Of a stretch of DNA of 64,000 nt, positions 7,971 to 15,604 are shown piece by piece (within the stretch, counting starts at the first letter, position 1; each line of letters opens with the position of its first letter). The notes beneath the pieces were generated by a model. The model ran no database searches and had not been told where the DNA came from. It worked only from the letters and a program-made list of their open reading frames with translations. Position numbers and translations under genes: made by a program. The stretch spans positions 86,623 through 150,622 of the forward strand of contig CAZIJH010000002.1 in NCBI GenBank assembly GCA_964539655.1. Reading direction: 5' to 3'. Source of the DNA: CAZIJH01 sp964539655. GTDB lineage: Archaea; Aenigmatarchaeota; Aenigmatarchaeia; CG10238-14; SCSR01.

Positions 7971-8393
7971 ATGCTCACACTAAATTTAAATATCGATAAT
8001 CTTTTAGCAAGAATAACTCCTAATTTTTTTGTTATTCTCATCTTTTTTATTTCATTTTGTGCTGGGTTAATTCAATCAATCTATGGGTCGATAGTAGATA
8101 TAATAAATTTTAGAAATACAGGCGATTTAGCATTGCTTAGTCTTGGAATAACTTTATTCTTGTGGGCATTAGATAAATCGGGTGTTTTGGATAATGAAAA
8201 ATCAAAAATTCTTAAAAATTTATTAGTCGTAATATATGCAATCTTAGGTATTATTCTAATCGCTCTTGGGTCGACGAATTCTTTAATTATTTTAGTTATA
8301 ATGGGCCTTTTGGCAGAAGTTATTTTATTTTTGAAAATATACAAATATCTTCGCAATAGAAAAGAGAAAAATAATGTTCTTAAAACGGACTGA
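7971..8393 (+). CDS. Small A+T-rich four-helix membrane protein
   Basis: The 140-residue protein has about four hydrophobic helices: NFFVILIFFISFCAGLIQSI, DLALLSLGITLFLWAL, LLVVIYAILGIILIALG and LIILVIMGLLAEVILFLKI. It ends with a basic tail. No family was recognised. The base composition is clearly richer in A+T than the genes before it, and it opens the island that carries restriction-modification genes. It is probably foreign in origin; its function is unknown. Confidence 0.55.
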   Translation: MLTLNLNIDNLLARITPNFFVILIFFISFCAGLIQSIYGSIVDIINFRNTGDLALLSLGITLFLWALDKSGVLDNEKSKILKNLLVVIYAILGIILIALGSTNSLIILVIMGLLAEVILFLKIYKYLRNRKEKNNVLKTD

Positions 8394-8456
8394 TTTAAAA
8401 TTAAAAATATTAGAAATTCAGAATGATTATAATAAAAAAATTTAGATAAAATTATT

Positions 8457-8519
8457 ATGACTGACGTATTTACAAAAGAGAAGCGCAGTTGTATAATGAA
8501 CATGATAAGGAGCAAATAG
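8457..8519 (+). pseudogene. Remnant of a Vsr endonuclease N-terminus
   Basis: An ATG here opens a 20-codon reading frame, MTDVFTKEKRSCIMNMIRSK, ended by TAG. It aligns without gaps to the first 20 residues of the intact Vsr protein at 9176 (MTDIFSKQKRSWIMSRIRGK). The nucleotide match is poor, so it is not a fresh duplication. It looks like the 5' scrap of a second, diverged vsr gene. The sequence after the stop does not continue the Vsr alignment. Confidence 0.65.
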
Positions 8520-8601
8520 ACTTTTCAGAAAAAGCTTGTTCACAATTGACTATCTTAGACTCGATTATCAAAATAAATTCTTGCCACTACCAATAATCCT
8601 T

Positions 8602-9150
8602 ATGGTTGAAATCGTCGACCTGGTAAAAGTTGCCACGGATTTCAAAGAATCGAGATCCAGAAGCTTCAGAACCAGAGTCGGAGTCGCGCTTGAGACTTTC
8701 GACGGGAAAATTTATGGCGGGCACAACATCGAGACTTATTTCCTGGACGGATCGCTGCACGCCGAAAGGGTGGCGCTGGTCAGGGCGCTGGCGGACGGCT
8801 ACAACGGGACGGACTTCAGAAGAATCGTGGTAGTCTTCCAGGACGCTGGCCACGACAAGGCGGAGATATTCCCCGCCTGCCTTTCGTGCTGGCAGTTCCT
8901 ATGGGACTTCACCCATCCTTACCTCGAGATAATAAACGCGGACGTCTCGGGAAACATCCGCAGACAGACCAAGCTGAAAGACATATTCGCGCTGGATCAC
9001 GGCTCCATATATCCGTCTAACAACACGCGCGCCGTGAAGCCGAGGAGCAACTCCGAGCCGAAGCTCCCGCTGAATTCAGAACTGCTGCCCTTTTACGAAA
9101 AGGACGCGGACTTCAGGAAATACTGCGACGAGATTCTGAAAGTGAAATAA
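8602..9150 (+). CDS. Cytidine deaminase-like zinc enzyme
   Basis: The protein has 182 residues from the ATG at 8602. An upstream TTG at 8536 would add a low-complexity A+T-rich stretch that does not fit. The zinc-deaminase signature is present as HAE at residues 53-55 and P-A-C-L-S-C at 91-96. The segment RVGVALETFDGKIYGGHNIE matches the cytidine deaminase core strand (for example vaA.l...Gk.y.G.NvE). It should deaminate a free nucleoside or base, probably cytidine or deoxycytidine. The C-terminal 70 residues extend beyond the usual length of about 130. It lies between the vsr remnant and vsr, but its base composition is like the housekeeping genes. Confidence 0.75.
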   Translation: MVEIVDLVKVATDFKESRSRSFRTRVGVALETFDGKIYGGHNIETYFLDGSLHAERVALVRALADGYNGTDFRRIVVVFQDAGHDKAEIFPACLSCWQFLWDFTHPYLEIINADVSGNIRRQTKLKDIFALDHGSIYPSNNTRAVKPRSNSEPKLPLNSELLPFYEKDADFRKYCDEILKVK

Positions 9151-9175
9151 GTTAATAAAATAATATTATAAATTT

Positions 9176-9571
9176 ATGACCGATATTTTCTCTAAGCAGA
9201 AAAGAAGCTGGATAATGAGCAGGATTAGAGGAAAAGACACCAAGATCGAGAAGCTTCTACAGTCGGAAATGAAAAAAGCCGGAATAAAATTCAAGACGCA
9301 TCCGAAAATTTCCGGAAATCCGGATTTTCTAGTCAGAGAAAAAATTGTTGTTTTTGTCGACGGATGTTTCTGGCATGGGTGCCCCAAACATTACAGGCCG
9401 CCCAAAAGTAATGGAAAATTCTGGCTGCCAAAAATAAACAAAAATATGGAAAGGGACAGGAAAGTTACAAGACAGTTGCGTAAAACGGGATACATAGTTG
9501 TTAGATTGTGGGAACATAATTTAGAGGATGATATCAGATTTTGCATAGGTAGAATATCAAAATTCGAGTAA
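9176..9571 (+). CDS. vsr: Very short patch repair (Vsr) endonuclease
   Basis: The 131-residue protein matches Vsr from end to end: SKQKRSWIMSRIRGKDTKIE at the N-terminus, GNPDFLVREKIVVFVDGCFWHGCP around residues 48-70, and RQLRKTGYIVVRLWEHNLED near the end. D50 is in the catalytic position, and the cysteine/histidine cluster at 64-69 fits the structural zinc site. Vsr nicks next to T in T:G mismatches that arise when 5-methylcytosine deaminates. This fits the C5 methyltransferase encoded 1 kb away. Confidence 0.93.
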   Translation: MTDIFSKQKRSWIMSRIRGKDTKIEKLLQSEMKKAGIKFKTHPKISGNPDFLVREKIVVFVDGCFWHGCPKHYRPPKSNGKFWLPKINKNMERDRKVTRQLRKTGYIVVRLWEHNLEDDIRFCIGRISKFE

Positions 9572-9747
9572 AATACCTCTTTTCGGAGTACTAAATTGGC
9601 ATATATCAAATTATCCCTAAAATAAAACGACGGGTTGCGACTTTTCCTGCATGGGTGATTGAATACACAGTCGTGCCCGTTTTAATTTTTTTTGTTAACC
9701 TTATGGAGTGCTATTTTCTTTTAAAGTCATATTACACAATTAAAATC

Positions 9748-10707
9748 ATGGTCAAAGAGATAATCAGAGATTTTCATAAGCTTCTCGCATCGTCGATAAG
9801 AATTCCTCATTCTTACCTAAGGAGGTCCAGAGGTTTCGTAAGCGAATTGAAATTCAAGAGAAAATGCGAGGACGATAAAATAAAATATCTCGATGGTGGG
9901 TGGATATTCTTCAAAGGTGGTAGGCTGGCTGGTGAAAAGCAAACAGTTTATGTTACAACAACATTTGACGCACCTGACGGGTACAAAGATTTTTATGAAA
10001 AATTATCGAGGTGTCCTCTTGTTAAAAGGCTATTCTTCCTTAAGATAGAACCTGCTGAAAAATGGGGGAAGACGAAGGTCAAAGCGAATCATCAGTTGGA
10101 ATTAGATATTCCGGAACCGTTGTTCGACGTGTACGAGTATAAAGACAGCAAATTCATAAAATCTAGACTCTCTGATTTCTTGGATTCATTCCAATTAATC
10201 AAACCGCCGTTATTCTACAGAATAGATACAAAGGACATATCTCTTCTGGAGTACCTTGACGAATTCTCGGAAAAAGAGTTGTCAGAATTGTACTGTGCCA
10301 GATTCGTTGTCGATTATCTCATGAAAGGCCGCGACATTAGCTATGGCATGGATTTTGACGGAATAATCATTGAAAACGGAAAATATTTTGTCGTCGAAAC
10401 AAAGGAAAAGGATCCTGGGCCGAGTAACAGAAACCAAGTCGACAAATCGGAATGGTTTTTCGGATGGGACACGCTTCGAATAGTATGGTATCTGTATCTG
10501 ATCAAAACAACAGATATCAATTGCTACAGTACAATTCTCGAGATAAACAATCAAACCGATAGGAAGTTTGTTGCTTGGAAAAGATGCGAGCTTCTCAAAC
10601 TTTGCAGATCTATAAATTACAGTTCTGCAATAGCTGGAGGTATTGGTATGGGAACCACAAAGGGTTCGACTACGATAGCGCCCTATTCGGTATTTGAAGA
10701 ATTCTGA
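9748..10707 (+). CDS. Probable restriction endonuclease, PD-(D/E)XK type
   Basis: The protein has 319 residues from the ATG at 9748. The open frame continues upstream to 9655, but the extra N-terminus is a hydrophobic A+T-rich stretch. Residues about 202-219 (GMDFDGIIIENGKYFVVETK) give D204, twelve residues, then E217-T-K219, the arrangement of a PD-(D/E)XK nuclease core. No sequence-specific family was recognised. The gene converges with a C5 methyltransferase, the 3' ends overlapping by 25 bases, and lies after vsr. It is therefore most likely the restriction partner; the recognition site is unknown. Confidence 0.65.
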   Translation: MVKEIIRDFHKLLASSIRIPHSYLRRSRGFVSELKFKRKCEDDKIKYLDGGWIFFKGGRLAGEKQTVYVTTTFDAPDGYKDFYEKLSRCPLVKRLFFLKIEPAEKWGKTKVKANHQLELDIPEPLFDVYEYKDSKFIKSRLSDFLDSFQLIKPPLFYRIDTKDISLLEYLDEFSEKELSELYCARFVVDYLMKGRDISYGMDFDGIIIENGKYFVVETKEKDPGPSNRNQVDKSEWFFGWDTLRIVWYLYLIKTTDINCYSTILEINNQTDRKFVAWKRCELLKLCRSINYSSAIAGGIGMGTTKGSTTIAPYSVFEEF

Positions 10708-11690
10708 AGACCCTTTTTAATTTCCTCGGCGACTGCTTTTGCAAGCAGACATGGAACAGCATTTCCTATCTGCCTGTACTGTTCCCTTTTGCTTCCGCAG
10801 AAAATAAAGTCATCCGGAAAACTCTGAACCCTCGCGGCTTCCAACGGAGTAAGCATCCTCATTTCATTCTCCGAGTATTTGACAAGCGCGTCCGACCCGT
10901 CCTTCCAATACCTTGCGGATATCGTATACGAAGGTTTGTTTAAATCGAGTATCTGAAAACCGAACCCCCTTCCCATTTTTTCGTTCCTAGCCTTTCTTTT
11001 CTTAAATCCTTCTATCATTCTAGGCGTATGGAAGAATTTTTTGTCAACCTTGCTTTTTGGAAGCAGTATTTCTTTTACAGGAACCCACGGTTCAATTTTT
11101 TGAAGGACGACGTTGGCCCTATACTTTTTGGAGTGTGTCGGCCTAGGATACGATATCGGTTTGTCCGTTCTTGTGCCTATGAAAATAACCCTCTTTCTTG
11201 TTTCCGGAACACCGTAATCCGCGGAGTTGAGTTTCCTGTGTTCTATTTTATATCCGAGTTTTTTGAACTCGTTTTCGATAATATCCCTTACAAGCTTGCC
11301 TTCAGAAAGCCTGCTCGTAAGAATGCCCGGAACGTTTTCGATTACAACCCATTTTGGCCTCAGGTCCTTTACAAATCTTAGAAATTCTATGAAAAGAGAG
11401 TTTCTTGGATCCTTCGGATCGCGCCTGCCAGCCATACTGAATCCCTGACACGGGGGGCCTCCGATAATAAGATCGACATTGCTCCTTCCAGTGGACTTTA
11501 GAAAATCTTTTGCATCGATCTTTTTTATATCGCCGCATACAGCCACAGAATTCGGATGATTTGTCTTGAATGTGTCTATGGAGTATTTGTCGAAATCTAT
11601 TCCGCCGATTATCTCGAATCCCGCCATTTCGAACCCCTTGCTTAGGCCACCCGCACCGCAGAATAAATCCAACACTGTCGTTCTTTTCAT
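10683..11690 (-). CDS. DNA (cytosine-5)-methyltransferase
   Basis: The 335-residue protein has the ordered C5-methyltransferase motifs. They are DLFCGAGGLSKGFEMAGF (I), GGPPCQGFSMAGRRD (IV, nucleophile Cys81), VIENVPG (VI), YGVPETRKRVIFIGTR (VIII), and REQYRQIGNAVPCLLAKAVA (IX-X). The target domain between VIII and IX is short, about 90 residues. It methylates cytosine in a specific site and, with the PD-(D/E)XK protein and Vsr, would form a type II restriction-modification unit. I prefer ATG 11690 because GTGAT at 11695-11699 is well placed as a ribosome binding site. It is divergent from an AbrB-like gene. Confidence 0.95.
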   Translation of the reverse strand: MKRTTVLDLFCGAGGLSKGFEMAGFEIIGGIDFDKYSIDTFKTNHPNSVAVCGDIKKIDAKDFLKSTGRSNVDLIIGGPPCQGFSMAGRRDPKDPRNSLFIEFLRFVKDLRPKWVVIENVPGILTSRLSEGKLVRDIIENEFKKLGYKIEHRKLNSADYGVPETRKRVIFIGTRTDKPISYPRPTHSKKYRANVVLQKIEPWVPVKEILLPKSKVDKKFFHTPRMIEGFKKRKARNEKMGRGFGFQILDLNKPSYTISARYWKDGSDALVKYSENEMRMLTPLEAARVQSFPDDFIFCGSKREQYRQIGNAVPCLLAKAVAEEIKKGLQNSSNTE

Positions 11691-11729
11691 ACTTATCACA
11701 TAACGCTTTGATTTTATTTTAGCTTAACC

Positions 11730-11800
11730 CTACGTAGTTATCTACGTATAGATATTTTTATATTCGCTGGTATTTAAATGTTACGTAGGTGGCAACGTAG
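11730..11800. promoter_or_regulatory. Cluster of four TACGTA-type boxes between methyltransferase and AbrB-like gene
   Basis: CTACGTAG (11730-11737), CTACGTA (11742-11748), TTACGTAGG (11781-11789) and AACGTAG (11794-11800) lie in the 110-base divergent space. A TATA-like run (atatttttatatt) lies between the two pairs. The repeats are candidate operators for the small AbrB-like protein, which could then control both its own gene and the methyltransferase. The sites are seen; the binding is inferred. Confidence 0.6.
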
Positions 11801-11955
11801 TGATAAAAGTTAAACTTGTAAAACAGGGGTCGGGGGTTTACACAATAACAATCCCGAAAGCTATAGTGGAGGCACACAGCCTGTACGGATCGGATTTCAA
11901 CTTGGAGATTTCAGGAACCAAAATCATCTTGACCAAAGGTTCGAATAAAAAATAA
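11800..11955 (+). CDS. SpoVT/AbrB-like swapped-hairpin DNA-binding protein
   Basis: A 51-residue protein starts at GTG 11800. The segments KLVKQGSGVYTITIPKAIVE and GSDFNLEISGTKIILTK match the swapped-hairpin AbrB fold (an S..TIPKA.v core with a gD.leie...g.iilk end). Such proteins act as dimeric repressors or as antitoxins. No toxin gene follows directly. It is divergent from the cytosine methyltransferase and flanked by repeated TACGTA boxes, so it may act as the controller of the restriction-modification locus. The start codon lies in the last box. Confidence 0.75.
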   Translation: MIKVKLVKQGSGVYTITIPKAIVEAHSLYGSDFNLEISGTKIILTKGSNKK

Positions 11956-12134
11956 ATTTATAGCAGAACTGGGCAGTAGTTCCGTATAGCTCTATAGAAA
12001 AGTATTTCTGATTCAAATTATACTAATTTCTTAGAAAGGGGTGACAAAACAAGCAATAGAAAAGTTGAGGGAATGTGCAGTCATATTCGAACCAACGAAT
12101 CATGCACCACTTAGATAAAAATTTCTCTTGATAC

Positions 12135-12143
12135 AATATAAAC
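12135..12143 (+). promoter_or_regulatory. TATA box of the four-gene transglycosylase/Mrr cassette
   Basis: The run aatataaac lies about 20 to 28 bases before the ATG at 12163, so it is placed for a leaderless transcript. No comparable promoter is visible inside the following overlapping genes, which suggests one mRNA for all four. Confidence 0.45.
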
Positions 12144-12162
12144 TTACTGTTCTTGAAGCATT

Positions 12163-13005
12163 ATGAAAAATATATTTCAAAAGCATTTGGTACCAGTAAT
12201 CAAACTGGCAGAACCAAAAACTTACAGACCTTGGGATTGCATAGATAGTCCTTACATTGTAATTAGGTTGAGTGACTTTCTATCAGTGGACGGAACTAAA
12301 TTCAATTTAAAATATTATGATGTGATTAACTGTGGTGGTCTGCACAATTTTTTGAGTTATCACGGCAGAATTTTACTATCGTCTGTGATACCTGATAAGA
12401 AAATACTTGGTTTTACTGTAGAAATGTACATAGAATGTATCAATAACTTCCGACCAGATTTTTATATGACTCCTGATGGAGAAACATATGAAGGTCAACC
12501 TAAGATATCGCAAAAAGAAATCGATAGGATAATTAAGGACACTGAAAAGCTTGTAAAAAATTGTCCAGCAAGCACCCCCTTTGGTCTTGTGAAAGGTTCT
12601 ACATTTTTTCAAATTGAAAATCATGTAAAAATCATGTTATCTTTTGGAATTACATTTTTCGCTCTACACACAGCAGAATTCTTTAGAGATAATAAGATAT
12701 TCCGTATTTCAAAATGTGTAGAATATGCTAAGATAATTAGAAAGTTTGTCCCATATTTAGCTGTTTACGGTATAGGGTCGAAGGAAAATATAAGAAAGTT
12801 TTTCTTCGTGGACGATTTCATAACTCAAAGTCATTACACGAAAGCATTCCGAAGAAAAGTTTTACAGCATGGTAAGTGGGTTGAATACAGAGGCGAAATA
12901 ACGAGAGATGTAATCATGAATAATCTTAAGGGATTAGAATTGTTTCTAGAGAATCTAAAAAAAGAATATGGAGGTTTAATTAATGGGTGGTGGCTCGAGA
13001 GGTAG
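12163..13005 (+). CDS. tRNA-guanine transglycosylase-like protein (possibly DpdA-like)
   Basis: The 280-residue protein has landmarks of the TGT TIM-barrel in the right order. They are CGGLHNFLSYHGRILLS (residues 57-73, compare GGLHKF...iLTDSGGFQ), DFYMTPDGET (99-108, D105 at the general-acid position), FGLVKGSTFFQ (140-150, compare G.vQGg.y), YGIGSKENI (202-210, compare lmGvG...), and VDDFITQSHYTKAFRRK (216-232, aspartate at the nucleophile position). The C-terminal zinc site (CxC..C and H) of true TGT is absent, and the protein is about 100 residues shorter. Shortened TGT paralogs such as DpdA put 7-deazaguanine bases into DNA. The setting beside an Mrr nuclease suggests a DNA role, but this is inference. 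It is strongly A+T-rich. Confidence 0.55.
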   Translation: MKNIFQKHLVPVIKLAEPKTYRPWDCIDSPYIVIRLSDFLSVDGTKFNLKYYDVINCGGLHNFLSYHGRILLSSVIPDKKILGFTVEMYIECINNFRPDFYMTPDGETYEGQPKISQKEIDRIIKDTEKLVKNCPASTPFGLVKGSTFFQIENHVKIMLSFGITFFALHTAEFFRDNKIFRISKCVEYAKIIRKFVPYLAVYGIGSKENIRKFFFVDDFITQSHYTKAFRRKVLQHGKWVEYRGEITRDVIMNNLKGLELFLENLKKEYGGLINGWWLER

Positions 13006-13516
13006 CCGCATATCTTACGCGGCATCAAGAATAGACAACACTGGCAGACCTTTTAGTCAAACAAGAAATCTCAGAACATATACGAGTGTGACATCTTCTG
13101 ATGTTACTGATTTAATTTTACCAATTTTGGTCGAAGTTGGGAAGACTATATACCCGCCCGCCGCTCCCATTCTAGAATTGGGTTATGCACTATATGTAAA
13201 TAGAGATCGTATACAAATTATCTTCAAAGTTGTCAAAGAGTTTAGCGAAGGCGACACAGAAGGTGCCCTGACGGAAGTTGGTAAAGGTGTTGCAAGAGAA
13301 GTTATCAAAGGTAGTCTACAAACAATACAACAACCTCATGTATCTTCATTTGTCGAGAAATCATCAAAAACATTGAATGAAAATGGCTTCCTAAATTCAT
13401 CAAAGTATGAAGTTACATACAAAAGAGCCGCCAAAAGAACAGCAGAAGCTGCTCTAGATAAAGTAAATACAAAAGTGGCAGATAAAATTATTAAAGAGGG
13501 AGATAAAGATGAATGA
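12983..13516 (+). CDS. Hypothetical protein of the transglycosylase/Mrr cassette
   Basis: I do not recognise this 177-residue protein. It starts inside the end of the transglycosylase-like gene (23-base overlap, ATG after a ggaggt-like sequence at about 12970). The N-terminus is glycine/serine-rich and basic (GGGSRGSRISYAASRIDNTG). A hydrophobic centre (LILPILVEVGKTIYPPAAPI) could be a short membrane or core helix. A lysine-rich helical tail follows. The overlaps on both sides indicate translational coupling and a shared job. Confidence 0.6.
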   Translation: MGGGSRGSRISYAASRIDNTGRPFSQTRNLRTYTSVTSSDVTDLILPILVEVGKTIYPPAAPILELGYALYVNRDRIQIIFKVVKEFSEGDTEGALTEVGKGVAREVIKGSLQTIQQPHVSSFVEKSSKTLNENGFLNSSKYEVTYKRAAKRTAEAALDKVNTKVADKIIKEGDKDE

Positions 13517-13802
13517 CGAAGATAAACAAATAGAAATAATAATGAACACTATAGTTAATTACATCTCATCAGAATTCGATGCAAAAATTGATCAGAAAAA
13601 AATAGATTTTAAGAAAAAAATGGAACTTAAAAAGTTAGTCAAAGATAACTTGATAGAAACTTTAAAATCGATGAATAAAAAAGAATTACTTCCCTCAAGA
13701 AATATTACTACCAAAGAAGAATTTTCACAACATATTTTGAAATTGATGAATATAGTACGTCCACTGCTCATTATTAAAATAAAGGCAGAGAGTAAAATAT
13801 GA
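13509..13802 (+). CDS. Small helical hypothetical protein of the transglycosylase/Mrr cassette
   Basis: The 97-residue, lysine- and isoleucine-rich helical protein (QIEIIMNTIVNYISSEFDAK, then KKKMELKKLVKDNLIETLKS) has no recognised domain. It overlaps the gene before by eight bases and the Mrr-type gene after by four (ATGA). A small, charged, all-helical partner next to a nuclease could be an adaptor or inhibitor; that is only a guess from position. Confidence 0.55.
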   Translation: MNDEDKQIEIIMNTIVNYISSEFDAKIDQKKIDFKKKMELKKLVKDNLIETLKSMNKKELLPSRNITTKEEFSQHILKLMNIVRPLLIIKIKAESKI

Positions 13803-15535
13803 AAATAAGTTATTGGAATTCAAAAATAATATCTCTAACAGACGAGGAATTCGAAGAGTTGTGTTACGATTTGGTAAAATCACTTAATTTTGTAAATGTT
13901 AAATGGGTGGGCAGAGGAGGAAGTGATAAAGGTAGAGATATAACTGCTGAAAAAATCGAAACTAAAGCTGGAGTAACCACAATAAAAGAAATTTGGTTTT
14001 TCCAATGTAAAAAATATTCAAATGGTATACCAGAATCTAAAATTAGTTCAGCTATAGACTGGGCACATGCTGAGAAATCCGATTATTTAGTTTTTATATC
14101 AAATAGTCATCTCACAACCCATACACAAGAATATATAAAAAAAAGGCAAGAACAAATTTCATGTAAAATTTTTGAATGGACAGATAAACAATTTTTTGAT
14201 TTGCTATTTAGGTTTCCTCATTTGGTAAAAGCATATTTTCCTGACGAGAAATTACCCAAATTAGAAAAAAATAATATACCCAATAGTATATTCGAAATCA
14301 TCTTAAATGTACCACAAGATCTTAAATCTGAATTAGAACAAAAATTCTTTGAGATTAAAGACTTAGAAAATAATGTAAAGATGAAAAAATTATTTGAAAT
14401 AATTAAAGTCAAAATATTAGATTCTCAGAATTTTGATTTGAATGTTAAAGCTTTAATTTTACAAAATTTCTCTGTAATATCTTACAGATTAGGTAATACA
14501 GAAGACGCTATAAAATTCATTGAAGAAGCTTTAAAAATTACTCCTAAAAACATTGTAGTCATGTTTGACAAAGCAGTTTATTTGACATCAATGAAACGAT
14601 ATGAAGAATCTTTGGAAATTTATGATAAAATTTTAGAATTGGATCCATCCAATAAAATTGCCTTGAATGATAAAGGTTATGCTTTTGCTCAATTGAAAAG
14701 ATACATTGGTGCTATACACTGTTTTGACAAAGCAGTTGCGATAGATCCGACGTTTATTATTGCTAGAGATAACAAAGGAGTGACTTTAGTACAACAAGAT
14801 AAACATTTAGAAGCCATGAGAATTTATGATGATACATTAGCGCATTTTCCTAACTCAAAAACAACTTTGAACAAAAAAGGAAATTTATTGTTGGAACAGA
14901 AGAACTTCAAAGTTGCATACGACTGCTTTGAAAGGGCTTTGCAAATTGATTCTACTTTTCTAGACGCGTTAAATAATCTAGGTGTGGTGATCCAAAATAT
15001 GGATAATTATGTCAAAAATGAAGAAGAATATAATGGGTGGAACTTACTTGCATTAAAAAAGTTCGAAAATATATTATCTTTGGATGAAAACTATAGCAGA
15101 GCTTATACAAATCGTATTGCATGTTTACTTAATTTGAATAAAATTGAAGATGCATCAAAAATAATAGAAGAAACATTGGCAATATTTCCTGTGAATTTTT
15201 TGGTATTCGGGGAAAAAGCTCGTCTGTTTGGAATGTTAGGTAAATACAACGAAGCTTTGGGATTCGTAAAGAAGGCATTGAATTTGGAGCCGAAATCCAA
15301 AGAATTACTTTTAACAAAATGCTGGCTTCTAATAAAGCAAGGCAAAGAGAAAAAATCTTTAAAACTAGTGGATGAAATTATTAATATATTTCCGAAAAGT
15401 TTTGAAGCATGGCGACTAAAAGGAGATGCATTAAAGTTATTAGGTAAATTAGAAAAGTCGAAAAAATGTTACGCCAAAGCGCAAGAATTAATTACTCCGA
15501 AAAGTTTGCTTAATCTCTCAGAGTTGCTTTCTTAG
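13799..15535 (+). CDS. Mrr-type restriction endonuclease with TPR repeats
   Basis: The protein has 578 residues. Residues 1-150 form an Mrr-like PD-(D/E)XK domain: TDEEFEELCYDLVKSL, WVGRGGSDKGRDI (D47 catalytic) and IWFFQCKKYSNG (Q69-x-K71), then DYLVFISNSHLTTHTQEYIK. From about residue 215 to the end there are tandem tetratricopeptide repeats, for example AIKFIEEALKITPKNIVVMF and SLEIYDKILELDPSNKIALN. Mrr domains cut modified or foreign DNA; TPRs bind partner proteins. With the transglycosylase-like and two small proteins it looks like a four-part defence cassette. It is very A+T-rich, as are its partners. Confidence 0.85.
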   Translation: MKISYWNSKIISLTDEEFEELCYDLVKSLNFVNVKWVGRGGSDKGRDITAEKIETKAGVTTIKEIWFFQCKKYSNGIPESKISSAIDWAHAEKSDYLVFISNSHLTTHTQEYIKKRQEQISCKIFEWTDKQFFDLLFRFPHLVKAYFPDEKLPKLEKNNIPNSIFEIILNVPQDLKSELEQKFFEIKDLENNVKMKKLFEIIKVKILDSQNFDLNVKALILQNFSVISYRLGNTEDAIKFIEEALKITPKNIVVMFDKAVYLTSMKRYEESLEIYDKILELDPSNKIALNDKGYAFAQLKRYIGAIHCFDKAVAIDPTFIIARDNKGVTLVQQDKHLEAMRIYDDTLAHFPNSKTTLNKKGNLLLEQKNFKVAYDCFERALQIDSTFLDALNNLGVVIQNMDNYVKNEEEYNGWNLLALKKFENILSLDENYSRAYTNRIACLLNLNKIEDASKIIEETLAIFPVNFLVFGEKARLFGMLGKYNEALGFVKKALNLEPKSKELLLTKCWLLIKQGKEKKSLKLVDEIINIFPKSFEAWRLKGDALKLLGKLEKSKKCYAKAQELITPKSLLNLSELLS

Positions 15536-15604
15536 TACATATGAATTGTCTAGTTATGTAAGAGTGTTGATTCATTTTTATTCCTTTAAAATAGATTCTG
15601 TTAT

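Noticed and set aside
8536..8601. TTG-initiated extension of the cytidine deaminase-like gene.
   Set aside because: The added 22 residues are A+T-rich and unlike the family; the ATG at 8602 marks the change to host-like composition.
9655..9747. N-terminal hydrophobic extension of the PD-(D/E)XK protein.
   Set aside because: A membrane segment is not expected in a soluble restriction enzyme, and the ATG at 9748 is a better start.
12041..12118. A 25-residue frame from GTG (MTKQAIEKLRECAVIFEPTN and five more) with a GGGGTGA-like start context.
   Set aside because: It is too short, has no known match and no clear promoter. It could be a remnant of a larger gene but I cannot support that.
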